Numbered from the stretch's first letter, positions 8,314 to 16,539 are shown. The stretch is 64,000 bases of DNA from an uncultured Victivallis sp. (GCA_944389895.1 CALXOA010000074.1:1-64000); one strand, 5' to 3'. Program-made: numbers and translations. Notes: a model not told the origin generated them from the letters alone.

Positions 8314-9574
8314 GTTGAACTTCCTCCTGAATCAGATTGAATACGAGTTCCCCGTCCTGCTGCAGAAGATCGCCGGGCAGCTGCGCCTTGAGCATTTCCG
8401 CCGGACGGATATGGCGGAGACGGCGTTTCCAGACCGTTTCTCCATTGAGTTCCGCGGTCAGCGTCGCGTCGTTGCTCAAAATCAGCGGCCGGAACGAAAA
8501 TTCCGTGGTACGTGCCGGGGAGAAGTAGTTGGGAATTGCATATTTGAGATTTGCTCCGGCCCGAACCGGATTTTTCGCAGCGGCGGGCTGTCCGTCAAGA
8601 TATCGGAGCGCCGCCCGCCCCGCTGCGGCCGCTTCCGCGGAAACAAAATCGACCAGGTCATGGACATGCAGCACATTTCCACCGGCAAACACGCCCGGCA
8701 CCGAAGTCTGGCAATCGCAATCCACTACGGCACCGCCGGTGGCGGGGTTGAGTTCGACGCCGAGTTCGGCGGAAAGTTCATTTTCCGGAATCAGCCCGAC
8801 CGAAAACAGCACGGTGTCGCACAGAATGCGAAATTTTCGTTCCAGCTGAGGCACGCCGTCGGAGAGGGGGGCGACGTCAACGTACTCAACCCGTTCGCGC
8901 CCTCCGATTTCGATGACGGAGTGCTCCAGATGGAGTGGAATGCCGAAATCATTCAGGCACTGGGCAATGTTCCGCGGCAGTCCGGAGGGGTGGCGCATGA
9001 TTTCAATCACCGCTTCGACTTCGATACCGCTCCAGCGGAAACGGCGGGCCATGATCAGGCCGATATCGCCGGAACCGACGATCACGGCACGCCGTCCCGG
9101 AAGAACTCCCTCGAGGTTCAGAAGTTTCTGCGCGGCGCCGGCGGTGTAGATTCCGGCGGGACGGGTTCCCGGAATCGCGAGGTTGCCCCGGTTGCGTTCC
9201 CGACACCCCATGGCGAGTATGAGTGCCCGGGCCGTGAGTTTCGTCACCCCGTCGGCCGCGGAAAGAAGTGTGAGCTCGAAAGTCCCGTCTGCGTTGCGAA
9301 CAGCGGAGATTACTGCGCATCCGAGCCTGAGTTCAGCGCCGGCCTGCCGTGCGAGCCCGGTGATCCGGCAGGCGTATTCCGGGCCGGTCAACTCCTCCTT
9401 GAAGTATGTCAGGCCGAACCCGTTGTGAATACATTGCCTGAGGATCCCCCCGGGCAGTTCTTCGCGGTCGATCACAATGGTTGAGCGCCCTGCCGCGGCG
9501 GTTTCCGCGGCTGCGGCAAGACCGGCGGCTCCGGCGCCGATCACCGCGATGTCACAGGATTGCAGATGGATCAC
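8306..9574 (-). CDS. FAD-dependent pyridine nucleotide oxidoreductase (GlpB-position partner)
   Basis: Two Rossmann nucleotide-binding motifs, DIAVIGAGAAGLAAA near residue 9 for FAD and AVIVGSGDIGLIMARR near 172 for NAD(P)H, with a C-terminal FAD motif SVPGVFAGGN. The family is the NAD(P)/FAD-dependent oxidoreductase usually encoded with GlpA-like and DUF1667 proteins, where it is thought to relay electrons from glycerol-3-phosphate oxidation. The start is a GTG overlapping the upstream stop as GTGA, with GGAGG 7 bases before it. Central gene of the operon. Confidence 0.92.
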   Translation of the reverse strand: MIHLQSCDIAVIGAGAAGLAAAAETAAAGRSTIVIDREELPGGILRQCIHNGFGLTYFKEELTGPEYACRITGLARQAGAELRLGCAVISAVRNADGTFELTLLSAADGVTKLTARALILAMGCRERNRGNLAIPGTRPAGIYTAGAAQKLLNLEGVLPGRRAVIVGSGDIGLIMARRFRWSGIEVEAVIEIMRHPSGLPRNIAQCLNDFGIPLHLEHSVIEIGGRERVEYVDVAPLSDGVPQLERKFRILCDTVLFSVGLIPENELSAELGVELNPATGGAVVDCDCQTSVPGVFAGGNVLHVHDLVDFVSAEAAAAGRAALRYLDGQPAAAKNPVRAGANLKYAIPNYFSPARTTEFSFRPLILSNDATLTAELNGETVWKRRLRHIRPAEMLKAQLPGDLLQQDGELVFNLIQEEVQHA

Positions 9575-11049
9575 TTTCCAGCCTCCATTTCCGTTTGCAC
9601 GGGGAGTTCCCCGAGGCGTCCGGCAAGCAGCCGGCTGTCGCCGCCTTTTTTGGTGAGTTCTTCGAGCGGGATTCCGGATTCCCTGCTGATGATCTGCATG
9701 ATCCGGGCGGAACAGAAACCGCCCTGACAGCGCCCCATGCCGGCGCGGGTGTAGAACTTCACGCCGTCGAGGGTGCGGTGTCCCTTCCGGACCGCTTCGA
9801 CAATTTCGGCTTCGGAAATCTTTTCGCAGCGGCAGACCAGATGGGTCCAGGCCGGATTTTCCGCATGAAGGCGATCGAGCGCCTCCAGGGATTCATGCCG
9901 CACTTCACGGTGGCGCGGCAGATCGTACTGGTAATCTTTTTTCTCGGTCAGGGTAAGTCCGCTCTCCTTCAGCAGATCCTTGACATATTCACCGATTGCC
10001 GGTGATGCGGTCAGCCCCGGCGATTGGATTCCGGCAACCTGAATGAAACGGGGGACCTTCTCCGATGGGGCGATGTAAAAATCCTCACTGTCGAGCACCG
10101 GACGCAATCCGGCGAACGACGTGATCACATCCCGGACACTGATCCCATCGACCATCTGGCGCACCAGCGCAACGATACGTGCCATATGATCACTGCTGGT
10201 GGAAGTATCCTCCTTGTCGTCCGCCGGATCGGCGGTCGGACCGATCATCGTGGTCCCCTCGGCGGTGGGAATCACCAGAACCCCTTTCGAGTGTTTCGTG
10301 GGCACCGGAAAGATGACCCGTTCCGGCCGGGCTTTGCTGTTACGGTCTAGCAGGTACTCTTCACCCTTGCGGGCATGGATGGTAAACTCTTCCGCTCCGC
10401 TGAGACGGGATATCTCATCGGCGTACAAGCCGGCGGCGTTGACCACATAGCGGGCGCGCACCCTGCGCCCGTCGGCGGCAGTGAGCAGCCAGGCCTCCCC
10501 GTCGTTCTCGCACTGTTCCACCTTGAAATCACAGTGAAGGTTGACTCCGTTGCGAACCGCTGCCTCGACGAGGCTGAATACATAGCGGTAAGGCTCGATG
10601 GTTCCGCCGGATGGAGCAAAGAAGCCGCCGATTACCTCCGCGTTGAGTTTTGGTTCCAGCCGCAGCAGCCGGTCGCGCCCGCACATCTCCAGGTTGCGTA
10701 CACCGTTGGCCACTCCCTGTTCATAGAGTTTCCGCACGGTCGCCATCTCCTCTTCGCTGAAAGCCACGACGAGGATACCGTTGCGCCGGAACGGAAAATC
10801 GAGCTCGTATTGAAGCTTGTCGAACATGAAATTGCCGCGGATCTCGAGTTTCGCCTTCAGCGATGAGACCGGGTGATGGAAACCGCCGTGAATAATGCCG
10901 GAATTTGCCTTGGAAACGCCGAATCCGACATCGGCACATTTCTCCAGCAGAATCGCCGAGACATGATAGTGTCCGAGCTGGTATGCGGTACTCGCCCCCG
11001 AGACGCCGGCACCGATCACCGCAACATCATAAGTGAACATTTTCTCCAT
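9571..11049 (-). CDS. GlpA-like glycerol-3-phosphate dehydrogenase with C-terminal BFD [2Fe-2S] domain
   Basis: FAD-dependent oxidase/dehydrogenase of the GlpA/LhgO type. FAD motif YDVAVIGAGVSGAST at the N-terminus, the substrate-domain motif ANSGIIHGGFHHP, and a C-terminal BFD-like iron-sulfur segment with LVCRCEKI and GRCQGGFCSARI. It would oxidise glycerol-3-phosphate to dihydroxyacetone phosphate and pass electrons to its partners in the next two genes. The frame stays open upstream to 11211, but those codons lie inside the HAD gene. GAGGAGG just before ATG 11049 marks the start (11040 is an alternative). It overlaps the HAD gene by 23 bases. Confidence 0.92.
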   Translation of the reverse strand: MEKMFTYDVAVIGAGVSGASTAYQLGHYHVSAILLEKCADVGFGVSKANSGIIHGGFHHPVSSLKAKLEIRGNFMFDKLQYELDFPFRRNGILVVAFSEEEMATVRKLYEQGVANGVRNLEMCGRDRLLRLEPKLNAEVIGGFFAPSGGTIEPYRYVFSLVEAAVRNGVNLHCDFKVEQCENDGEAWLLTAADGRRVRARYVVNAAGLYADEISRLSGAEEFTIHARKGEEYLLDRNSKARPERVIFPVPTKHSKGVLVIPTAEGTTMIGPTADPADDKEDTSTSSDHMARIVALVRQMVDGISVRDVITSFAGLRPVLDSEDFYIAPSEKVPRFIQVAGIQSPGLTASPAIGEYVKDLLKESGLTLTEKKDYQYDLPRHREVRHESLEALDRLHAENPAWTHLVCRCEKISEAEIVEAVRKGHRTLDGVKFYTRAGMGRCQGGFCSARIMQIISRESGIPLEELTKKGGDSRLLAGRLGELPVQTEMEAGK

Positions 11050-11863
11050 GATCCTCCTCTGGGCTGTTTTTCTCCTGCTGCAGCCAGATCTTCTGCAGCT
11101 CGCCGAGGTTGTTGACCCGGTAGTCCGGCCTGAAATCGCCGACCGACGACAGGTCGGCTCCCGGGCCGATGATGTGACAAGTCCGGGCTCCGGCATTGAC
11201 TCCGACCGCAATGTCGGTCGCCAGCCGGTCTCCGATCATCAGGCACGCTTCGATCGGCACGTCGTTCCGGGCCGCCGCCTCGATCAACATGCCGGGATCG
11301 GGTTTCCCGAGCCGTTTGAGTTTTACTCCGGTCGCCGTTTCGAGACAGGCGGCGATAGCACCGCAATCCGGCAGCCAGGTCGGCCGGTCAGTGGGACAGA
11401 ATACGTCGGGATGCGTCGCAAATCCGGGCAACCCCTGTTTCAGGAACCAGGCTGCGCGGCAGAGACGCCCGTAGACCAGGCTGCGGTCGAATGCGACGAT
11501 GACCGCCTCCGGATTTTCCTCGTCAAGCAAAAATCCTGCCGCTTCGAAGGCGGGGCGGATGCACGGCATCCCGAGCAGAAACAGGCGGCGAATGCCGGGA
11601 TGGTGCCGCTTCAGATAATCGATCGTATAGTCGGTCGATATGTAGAAATTTCCGGCTGCGACCCGGATTCCCATTCGATCGAGTTTTTCAACGTATTCAG
11701 CGGTACTGAATGAGGAGTTGTTTGAAAGAAACGTGTACCCGATTCCACGGTCACGCAGAAAGGCGAGAAACGGCTTTGTACAGGAGAAAAGTGTTCCTCC
11801 ATGGTAGATGGTTCCATCCATGTCCAGAAAGACATGACGGATCCCGGTCAACATACGTTTCAT
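11027..11863 (-). CDS. HAD superfamily (subclass IIA, NagD/phosphoglycolate-phosphatase-like) hydrolase
   Basis: All HAD motifs are present: FLDMDGTI (nucleophile Asp14, acid/base Asp16), TFLSNNSS, the C2-cap region, KRLGKPDPGM and MIGDRLATDI. NagD/AraL-type enzymes clear sugar phosphates and glycerol-3-phosphate. Placed ahead of a glycerol-3-phosphate dehydrogenase, it could relieve excess glycerol-3-phosphate or a toxic phosphate by-product. AGGAGG lies 8 bases before the ATG. Its ATG overlaps the stop of a 45-codon ORF as ATGA. Confidence 0.9.
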   Translation of the reverse strand: MKRMLTGIRHVFLDMDGTIYHGGTLFSCTKPFLAFLRDRGIGYTFLSNNSSFSTAEYVEKLDRMGIRVAAGNFYISTDYTIDYLKRHHPGIRRLFLLGMPCIRPAFEAAGFLLDEENPEAVIVAFDRSLVYGRLCRAAWFLKQGLPGFATHPDVFCPTDRPTWLPDCGAIAACLETATGVKLKRLGKPDPGMLIEAAARNDVPIEACLMIGDRLATDIAVGVNAGARTCHIIGPGADLSSVGDFRPDYRVNNLGELQKIWLQQEKNSPEEDHGENVHL

Positions 11864-11997
11864 TGAATGATCCTCCTCCCGAAGATGGAATGCTTCCGCA
11901 AAACAGCATGGATCACGTTGAAAATCAATGCAATCGCAACATCGATATGGGCGGTATATCGGATTCTGTCGTGACGGACGACAGGTGGAGCAGCCAT
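11860..11997 (-). CDS. Small ORF, 45 residues, possible membrane peptide
   Basis: ATG at 11997 preceded by GGAGG at 8 bases, ending in a TGA that overlaps the HAD start (ATGA). The product starts MAAPPVVRHDRI, has a 16-residue hydrophobic stretch IDVAIALIFNVIHAVL (about 20-35) and a basic tail RKHSIFGRRIIQ. It is the first open frame after the operator-like repeat at 12022-12044, so it is either a leader peptide coupling translation into the operon or a small membrane protein. No family recognised. An in-frame ATG at 12012 is a weaker start. Confidence 0.45.
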   Translation of the reverse strand: MAAPPVVRHDRIRYTAHIDVAIALIFNVIHAVLRKHSIFGRRIIQ

Positions 11998-12021
11998 CGG
12001 AAAATCCTCCATGTTTACTAT

Positions 12022-12044
12022 AAAGTTTTCTAAATATAAACTTT
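12022..12044. promoter_or_regulatory. Operator-like inverted repeat upstream of the glycerophosphodiester operon
   Basis: Perfect 7-bp arms AAAGTTT and AAACTTT are separated by nine A/T-rich bases, 25 bases before the start of the small ORF. The position suits a repressor site over the operon promoter. Its regulator is not identifiable. Confidence 0.4.
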
Positions 12045-12179
12045 TAAAAAAATAATGCAAGCGGACGGCATCTTTTTCAAAGAAAAATTTTATGACGCGA
12101 TTCCGGGAGAAGGGGGCCATCAAAGGAGGCCGAAGCGATTTTCTGGGGAAATAAATCTCAGTTTTTTCCGGTTGCAGGG

Positions 12180-12207
12180 TTGCTTTTTTTCCGGTTTGCT
12201 GTATTGT
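12180..12207 (+). promoter_or_regulatory. Putative promoter of the small DUF3467-like gene
   Basis: TTGCTT (12180-12185) and TATTGT (12202-12207) are separated by 16 bases, about 70 bases upstream of the ATG at 12280. Confidence 0.35.
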
Positions 12208-12279
12208 TTCACAATGTCCAACGGTTTGGGAAGACTGGCTTCGAAACCGGTTAATCAATGACGAAAGGATCTGTTTTTT

Positions 12280-12525
12280 ATGGAACACAAGCGTGAAATT
12301 TTTGCGGACGGCATCGGCCAGATTCATTTTGCGGGCGGCATGGTCCGTTTTGATTTCGTGACGCTGCAGCCGAACGAAAACGGCGGAGCTCCGACTCCGG
12401 TTGTCAGCGAGCGCATCATCATGCCGCCGCAGGGGTTCCTCGGCGCGTTCAACTCGATGCAGCAGCTGATCGACAAGCTGATTGACGCCGGTGTGCTGAC
12501 CAGGAACGAGCCTGCAAAGCAGTAA
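12280..12525 (+). CDS. Small conserved-type protein resembling DUF3467
   Basis: An 81-residue soluble protein. Two short beta segments (IGQIHFAGGMVRFDFVTLQP) are followed by SERIIMPPQGFLGAFNSM and an amphipathic helix ending near LIDAGVL. This layout, with an RII-x-PQ strand leading into a helix, resembles DUF3467 proteins, but the match is by eye and weak. AAGGA lies about 11 bases before the ATG. It stands alone, has its own promoter-like boxes and is followed by a long structured 3' region with a strong terminator, so it is probably well expressed. Function unknown. Confidence 0.75.
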   Translation: MEHKREIFADGIGQIHFAGGMVRFDFVTLQPNENGGAPTPVVSERIIMPPQGFLGAFNSMQQLIDKLIDAGVLTRNEPAKQ

Positions 12526-12683
12526 AGTACGTTACCGGGGTGCGAAAGAGGGGTGACGAATCACCACCGTGGGGGGATCAAAGCCGTTTTGATCCGGTTT
12601 TTGACGGAATGCGGCCACGCTGGAAATGATCCTGCGGCAACCTCTCTCTGACATCTCGATTGCGGCGTTTTTCGCAAGACATT
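12526..12683 (+). other. Structured non-coding stretch between small gene and terminator
   Basis: Several hairpins follow one another: GGTGA/TCACC at about 12552-12566, GGATCAAA/TTTTGATCC at 12576-12596, and TGCG/CGCA at 12661-12676. The stretch then runs straight into the terminator at 12684-12717. No open frame with a ribosome binding site is seen. It could be a structured 3' UTR or a small RNA processed from or started within the transcript. It does not match the tmRNA, SRP RNA, RNase P RNA or 6S RNA cores I know. Confidence 0.35.
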
Positions 12684-12717
12684 GAGCGACGGGGTAAAGT
12701 TCCGTCGCTCTTTTTTT
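12684..12717 (+). terminator. Strong Rho-independent terminator
   Basis: Perfect 9-bp stem GAGCGACGG/CCGTCGCTC with a nine-base loop, followed by seven T. It ends the transcript of the gene at 12280 and lies 10 bases from the convergent AraC stop. Confidence 0.85.
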
Positions 12718-12727
12718 GCAACACGTT

Positions 12728-13534
12728 TCAATTTCCGCGATGCTGGCGCAGAAGTTCTCCCGGCGTCCGACCGCAATGTTCCTTCAGAAAAAGATGCAGA
12801 TGGGTTACGTGCCGCATCCCGACCTCTTCGGCAATCTCCTTGATGCTGAGTGTGCTGCCGTCAATCAACGTCATGATTCTGCCGAGACGGCGGCGGGCGC
12901 GGTATTCCCCCGGATCAATCCGGTAAACCTCGCGAAAGAGGCGTCGCAGGTGACCCGGACTTGCTCCCGCCTGACGACTCAGTTCCGCAAGAGAGTAATG
13001 AAAACGGGTGTCGCCGTCGATCAGCCGCCGGAACCGGGCCGCCGTACTTTCGGTGCTTTCAAGTGGTTCAACCCGCAGATATTCGGCAATCAAACCGGCT
13101 GCCGTCAGTTCCGCAGCCAGCCGGGCGGCCGGCGTACCCTCCAGCCATAATTCACGTACTGCGGCAAATTTCTCCCGCAGAACAAGAGCGTGTTCAAGGG
13201 GAATCGGCCGGAACAGCGGCAGCCGTATTTCCGTGTGATCATATTCCAGCTGAGAGGCAAGACCGTCCGTCGAGATACTCAGTGCGGAGAGCGTGCACTG
13301 AATCACCCAGTTCTCCCTTTTCTTCCCGAACCGGAAGTCGATGACTACACCGGGCGGAACCAGAGACAGATATGGCTGCCCTTTCTCAAGTTCTCCGATT
13401 TCCCGCCCGTCCCTTGTGAAGTAACGGTGATAATCAACCCCTGAGAGTATCAATCCCAGGTGGGTTGTTTCCGTCTGTTGCCGGAATGTTTCCGGTCTCC
13501 GGTAGAGGCCGGGATGGACGATGGAAAGTTGCAT
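12728..13534 (-). CDS. AraC family transcriptional regulator
   Basis: A 268-residue regulator. The N-terminal part has a cupin-like sensor (YLSLVPPGVVIDFRF around 55-69). The C-terminal 100 residues hold the two AraC helix-turn-helix units, with YSLAELSRQAGASPGHLRRLF and SIKEIAEEVGMRHVTHLHLFLK, ending in the usual GRTPGELLRQ. It is divergent from the transporter/dehydrogenase pair at 13652-15792, with a 117-base AT-rich gap holding an inverted repeat and a promoter. It most likely controls that pair in response to a sugar or sugar acid. Confidence 0.93.
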   Translation of the reverse strand: MQLSIVHPGLYRRPETFRQQTETTHLGLILSGVDYHRYFTRDGREIGELEKGQPYLSLVPPGVVIDFRFGKKRENWVIQCTLSALSISTDGLASQLEYDHTEIRLPLFRPIPLEHALVLREKFAAVRELWLEGTPAARLAAELTAAGLIAEYLRVEPLESTESTAARFRRLIDGDTRFHYSLAELSRQAGASPGHLRRLFREVYRIDPGEYRARRRLGRIMTLIDGSTLSIKEIAEEVGMRHVTHLHLFLKEHCGRTPGELLRQHRGN

Positions 13535-13541
13535 ATATATT

Positions 13542-13563
13542 CGTTTTTTATAATTTTAAAACG
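13542..13563. promoter_or_regulatory. Inverted repeat in the AraC/transporter divergent region
   Basis: Arms CGTTTT and AAAACG around a ten-base A/T core, 8 bases upstream of the AraC start codon. A possible autoregulatory site. Confidence 0.35.
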
Positions 13564-13593
13564 TTATCTGTAAAATAAACCGTAATAATCTAG

Positions 13594-13622
13594 TTGGATT
13601 TTTATAATTTTTCAAGTATAAT
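13594..13622 (+). promoter_or_regulatory. Promoter of the DMT transporter gene
   Basis: TTGGAT (13594-13599), 17-base spacer, consensus TATAAT (13617-13622), 29 bases before the ATG at 13652. A sigma-70-type match with one good and one fair hexamer. Confidence 0.6.
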
Positions 13623-13651
13623 TAGAAACAAAAAAGAAGGGATAATCCATC

Positions 13652-14530
13652 ATGCTTTTTTCCGGAATCAGTCTGACTTTGCTGACCGGGCTTTTGTGGA
13701 GTGCGATTGGAATGGTTTACAGCCGTGCGGCAGAGAAAAAAGAGGGATTTTACACATTCCTTTTCTTCAGTTCACTGTTTTTCGCCACGACCAGCTGGAG
13801 CGTGACGACTCCCGCGGTCGTGCCGTGGAACGAGATACTCCGGATCGCTGCAGTCATGATTCCTGCGGGTATGGCCGGACAGCTGGGATTTCTTGCGCTG
13901 CGGGAAGCGATGCGGCGGGGGAGCCACGGCATCGGGTGGTGCATTGCCCAGGCGGCCATGGTCTGCCCGTTTGCGGTCGGGATTCTGTTCTGGGAAGAGC
14001 CGTCATCCGCATTCCGATTGAGCGGAATGGCTTTGCTGCTTGGAAGCCTCGTGCCCCTTGCATGTTCCCGGAATAACGGCACTGAAGTTCCGGGAACACA
14101 TCGCGCCTTCCTGGTCTGCGCGTTTCTGGCGTTTCTGCTGCTCGGGCTGCAACAGACGCTGACCCTGGTTCCAAACCGTCTGTCCGGGATTTCAGGTGCG
14201 GCGCTCGGGTGGCGTGTTCCGCTGTTGAGTCTGTGCGGGATCAACTGGATCGGGATGGCGCTTTACCGTCATGAATGGGCGTGGCGGGAGATCCTGCCTC
14301 TGGCTTTTCTCTACGGAGTTCTGGTGGCGGCGGGACAATGGACTTTGTTTCTGGCGGTTGATTGTCTGAGCGGGGCTGAGGCTGCCGGTATCGCCTATCC
14401 GCTTGCGGTCGGCAGCAGCATCGTCCTTTTCTTTCTCTATACGCGGGTGGTTCGCCGAGAGAGAAGCGGTCGCCTCGGAATGGTCGGCATTCTCCTCGCA
14501 GTGACGGGGATTTTTCTTCTGGCATTTTAA
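13652..14530 (+). CDS. DMT superfamily (EamA/RhaT-like) permease
   Basis: A 292-residue polytopic protein with about ten hydrophobic segments in two halves, the drug/metabolite transporter architecture. The first half starts LFSGISLTLLTGLLWSAIGMVYSRA; the last helix ends GILLAVTGIFLLAF. AGAAGGGA precedes the ATG. With only 20 bases to the Gfo/Idh/MocA gene, both should share a transcript controlled by the divergent AraC protein, so I infer uptake of the substrate of that dehydrogenase. The compound is unknown. Confidence 0.85.
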   Translation: MLFSGISLTLLTGLLWSAIGMVYSRAAEKKEGFYTFLFFSSLFFATTSWSVTTPAVVPWNEILRIAAVMIPAGMAGQLGFLALREAMRRGSHGIGWCIAQAAMVCPFAVGILFWEEPSSAFRLSGMALLLGSLVPLACSRNNGTEVPGTHRAFLVCAFLAFLLLGLQQTLTLVPNRLSGISGAALGWRVPLLSLCGINWIGMALYRHEWAWREILPLAFLYGVLVAAGQWTLFLAVDCLSGAEAAGIAYPLAVGSSIVLFFLYTRVVRRERSGRLGMVGILLAVTGIFLLAF

Positions 14531-14550
14531 AAAACGGAAAGGAATGAATC

Positions 14551-15792
14551 ATGGGCATCTCACTGGGACTGGTTGGACTTGGTAGTTTCGGCGGAGCATT
14601 CGCCGAATATTTCAAAGCACATCCGCTGGTCGATCGTATCGCGCTTTGTGATTGTGAACCGGAACGGGTCAGAAAATTTGCGGAAAATCCGTTCTTTCGG
14701 GATAAGTTCAATATCAGGGATGCCTATTCCTCGCTCGATGAGATCTGCCGCAGTGATCTCGATGCACTGGTGATCATTACGCAGCCGTGGCTTCATGCGC
14801 CGCAGTGCATTCAGGCGATGGAATCCGGCAAGGATGTCTACAGCGCCGTTCCGCTGACCTGTCTGCCGGATTCCGATGAAGTGCTTGATTGGTGTGATCG
14901 GATCATCGAAACTTCACTGCGCACCGGCAGGCACTACATGCTCGGAGAGACCACCTGCTTCCGGCCGCAGGCGATGTTCTGCCGCCGCAAGGCGCTGGCC
15001 GGAGAATTCGGCGATTTCGTCTATGCGGAGGGCGAGTATTGCCACGACTTGGATAACGCCTGTTCCCTGCGCGAGGTAAAACGATCCCGTACCACAAGTA
15101 CCGTGGGGAGGGAGTGGCCGGAACAGGAAAAAGCATATGCCGAACGCGGCAAGCTGGAGACTCCGATGAACTACCCCACCCATTCGGTCAGCGGCCCGAT
15201 CTTCTGCATGGGAACCCGGGCGCGGAAAGTCTCTGCCATCGGTTGGCGCAACCGTACCGGCGACAGTTATTTCAAGTATTCGGACTTCAGTAACATCGCA
15301 GCATTTTATGAGCTTGCGAACGGTGCTTCCATGCGTGTGCTCGAAATGCGTGAACTGGCCGGGCAGATCAGTCCGCTTGAGAATGAAACTTTCCGGATTC
15401 TCGGTACGCGGGGATCATTCTCCGAAAACGTCTGGTATTACAATGGCCGCACCAACGAACACGATGCGATCCGGCCGCATCAGAGCGTGAAGCTCACAGA
15501 TGCGGAACTTTTCGATCCATTTCCTCCGGAAGTTCTTGAGGCCTTCAAGCGTGTCCAGTTCAAAGATGTCGCCGACCTGCAGAATCGGGAGTTTCAACCG
15601 CTGGGGCATGGCGGCTCCCATCCCTATCTCGTCCATGAGTTTGTGTCGAGTGTCTTTGAGCATCGGCAGTCGCTGGTGAATCCCTGGGAAGCGGGTCATT
15701 ACATGGCCATGGGGATGGCCGCCAACTATTCCGCCCGTCACGACGGAGAGCTTACTCCAGTTCAGGACTGGGGGTATGCACCGGAAGCGTAA
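14551..15792 (+). CDS. Gfo/Idh/MocA family oxidoreductase
   Basis: NAD(P)-dependent sugar or cyclitol dehydrogenase. The Rossmann motif GLVGLGSFGGAFAEYF is at the N-terminus, the first half ends with the family block GKDVYSAVPLTC, and the C-terminal alpha/beta domain holds NYPTHSVSGP, where the catalytic His region (x-x-x-H) lies. It is longer (413 residues) than average, with an extended loop near residues 170-215. Cotranscribed with the DMT permease and ended by a terminator at 15813. Confidence 0.9.
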   Translation: MGISLGLVGLGSFGGAFAEYFKAHPLVDRIALCDCEPERVRKFAENPFFRDKFNIRDAYSSLDEICRSDLDALVIITQPWLHAPQCIQAMESGKDVYSAVPLTCLPDSDEVLDWCDRIIETSLRTGRHYMLGETTCFRPQAMFCRRKALAGEFGDFVYAEGEYCHDLDNACSLREVKRSRTTSTVGREWPEQEKAYAERGKLETPMNYPTHSVSGPIFCMGTRARKVSAIGWRNRTGDSYFKYSDFSNIAAFYELANGASMRVLEMRELAGQISPLENETFRILGTRGSFSENVWYYNGRTNEHDAIRPHQSVKLTDAELFDPFPPEVLEAFKRVQFKDVADLQNREFQPLGHGGSHPYLVHEFVSSVFEHRQSLVNPWEAGHYMAMGMAANYSARHDGELTPVQDWGYAPEA

Positions 15793-15812
15793 CCCTGATT
15801 CCCGTTCGGCCG

Positions 15813-15853
15813 ACCGGTTTTCGGAGTTGTTTCCGGAAACCGGTATTTTTTTT
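15813..15853 (+). terminator. Rho-independent terminator after the dehydrogenase gene
   Basis: Stem ACCGGTTTTCGG/CCGGAAACCGGT (one G-T pair), eight-base loop, then A and eight T. It lies 20 bases after the stop at 15792. Confidence 0.8.
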
Positions 15854-15954
15854 CTGAAAAAATGTATATTTTTGACAATAAATCACATCAGGTGTGCGTT
15901 TTATGGTCAGATACCACAGGAGTTTTCAGGCAGGCTGCGGGGGAATATCCGGGA

Positions 15955-16539
15955 ATGAGAAGATTTTTCACACTGATCGAGTTGCTGGTCGTAGTGGCAA
16001 TCATTACGCTTCTCGCCGGTATTCTGCTGCCTTCTCTGAATCATGCGCGGGAGTCGGCTCATCGCACCAGTTGTCGCAACAATCTGCGCCAGATCGGAAT
16101 CATGATCAGTGCCTATCAGGGAGACTGCAAGGTGCGTCCCTTCGCCTATATGATGCCTTCCGTCGCAAGATCGGGCGGTCTTGAAAATCCGATCGGAATC
16201 GCGGAAGCCCTGGAGAATTACGGAGGGGGAGAAGAGAGCAACGTGTTCAAATGCCCGCGTGACGTCGCGCCACAGGCAAGTTACCTGAGTGAGGAATATG
16301 AGGATTACGATTACGACTCAACTTACGCGGGAGCCTCCGGTGAGCAAACATTCTACGAAACGGAAAACACCAGTTACCTTTACTTCAACCCCCACTTCGG
16401 GCGGAATGGCACAAGCCATTGGGAAGCCCGCCGGGTAATGATGGCGGACTTCCGTTACTTTCACGGCAAACCCGGCCGGATCGGCTCAATCAACCACCTC
16501 TTCGGCGATATTCATGTCGGCGACTATGAGGATAAGTGA
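15955..16539 (+). CDS. Prepilin-type N-terminal cleavage/methylation domain protein
   Basis: A 194-residue pseudopilin-like protein. It begins [19 protein letters not shown]: a short basic leader, the F-TLIE prepilin peptidase site with Glu at mature position 5, and a hydrophobic helix. Such stand-alone, often multi-copy proteins are characteristic of Lentisphaerota and Planctomycetota. The C-terminal domain holds an acidic tyrosine-rich segment ([12 protein letters not shown]) and ends [14 protein letters not shown], close to the usual DGHV-type ending. The ATG at 15955 puts the leader correctly; the frame is open further upstream. A TTGACA at 15872 may be the -35 box. Confidence 0.88.
   Translation: MRRFFTLIELLVVVAIITLLAGILLPSLNHARESAHRTSCRNNLRQIGIMISAYQGDCKVRPFAYMMPSVARSGGLENPIGIAEALENYGGGEESNVFKCPRDVAPQASYLSEEYEDYDYDSTYAGASGEQTFYETENTSYLYFNPHFGRNGTSHWEARRVMMADFRYFHGKPGRIGSINHLFGDIHVGDYEDK

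Noticed and set aside
8216..9484. 422-codon plus-strand open frame
   Set aside because: It lies opposite the FAD oxidoreductase and DUF1667 genes, has no recognisable motif and no ribosome binding site.
7070..12000. Phage or plasmid origin for the phosphoesterase operon
   Set aside because: GC content and codon use match the surroundings, and there is no integrase, repeat or tRNA boundary.
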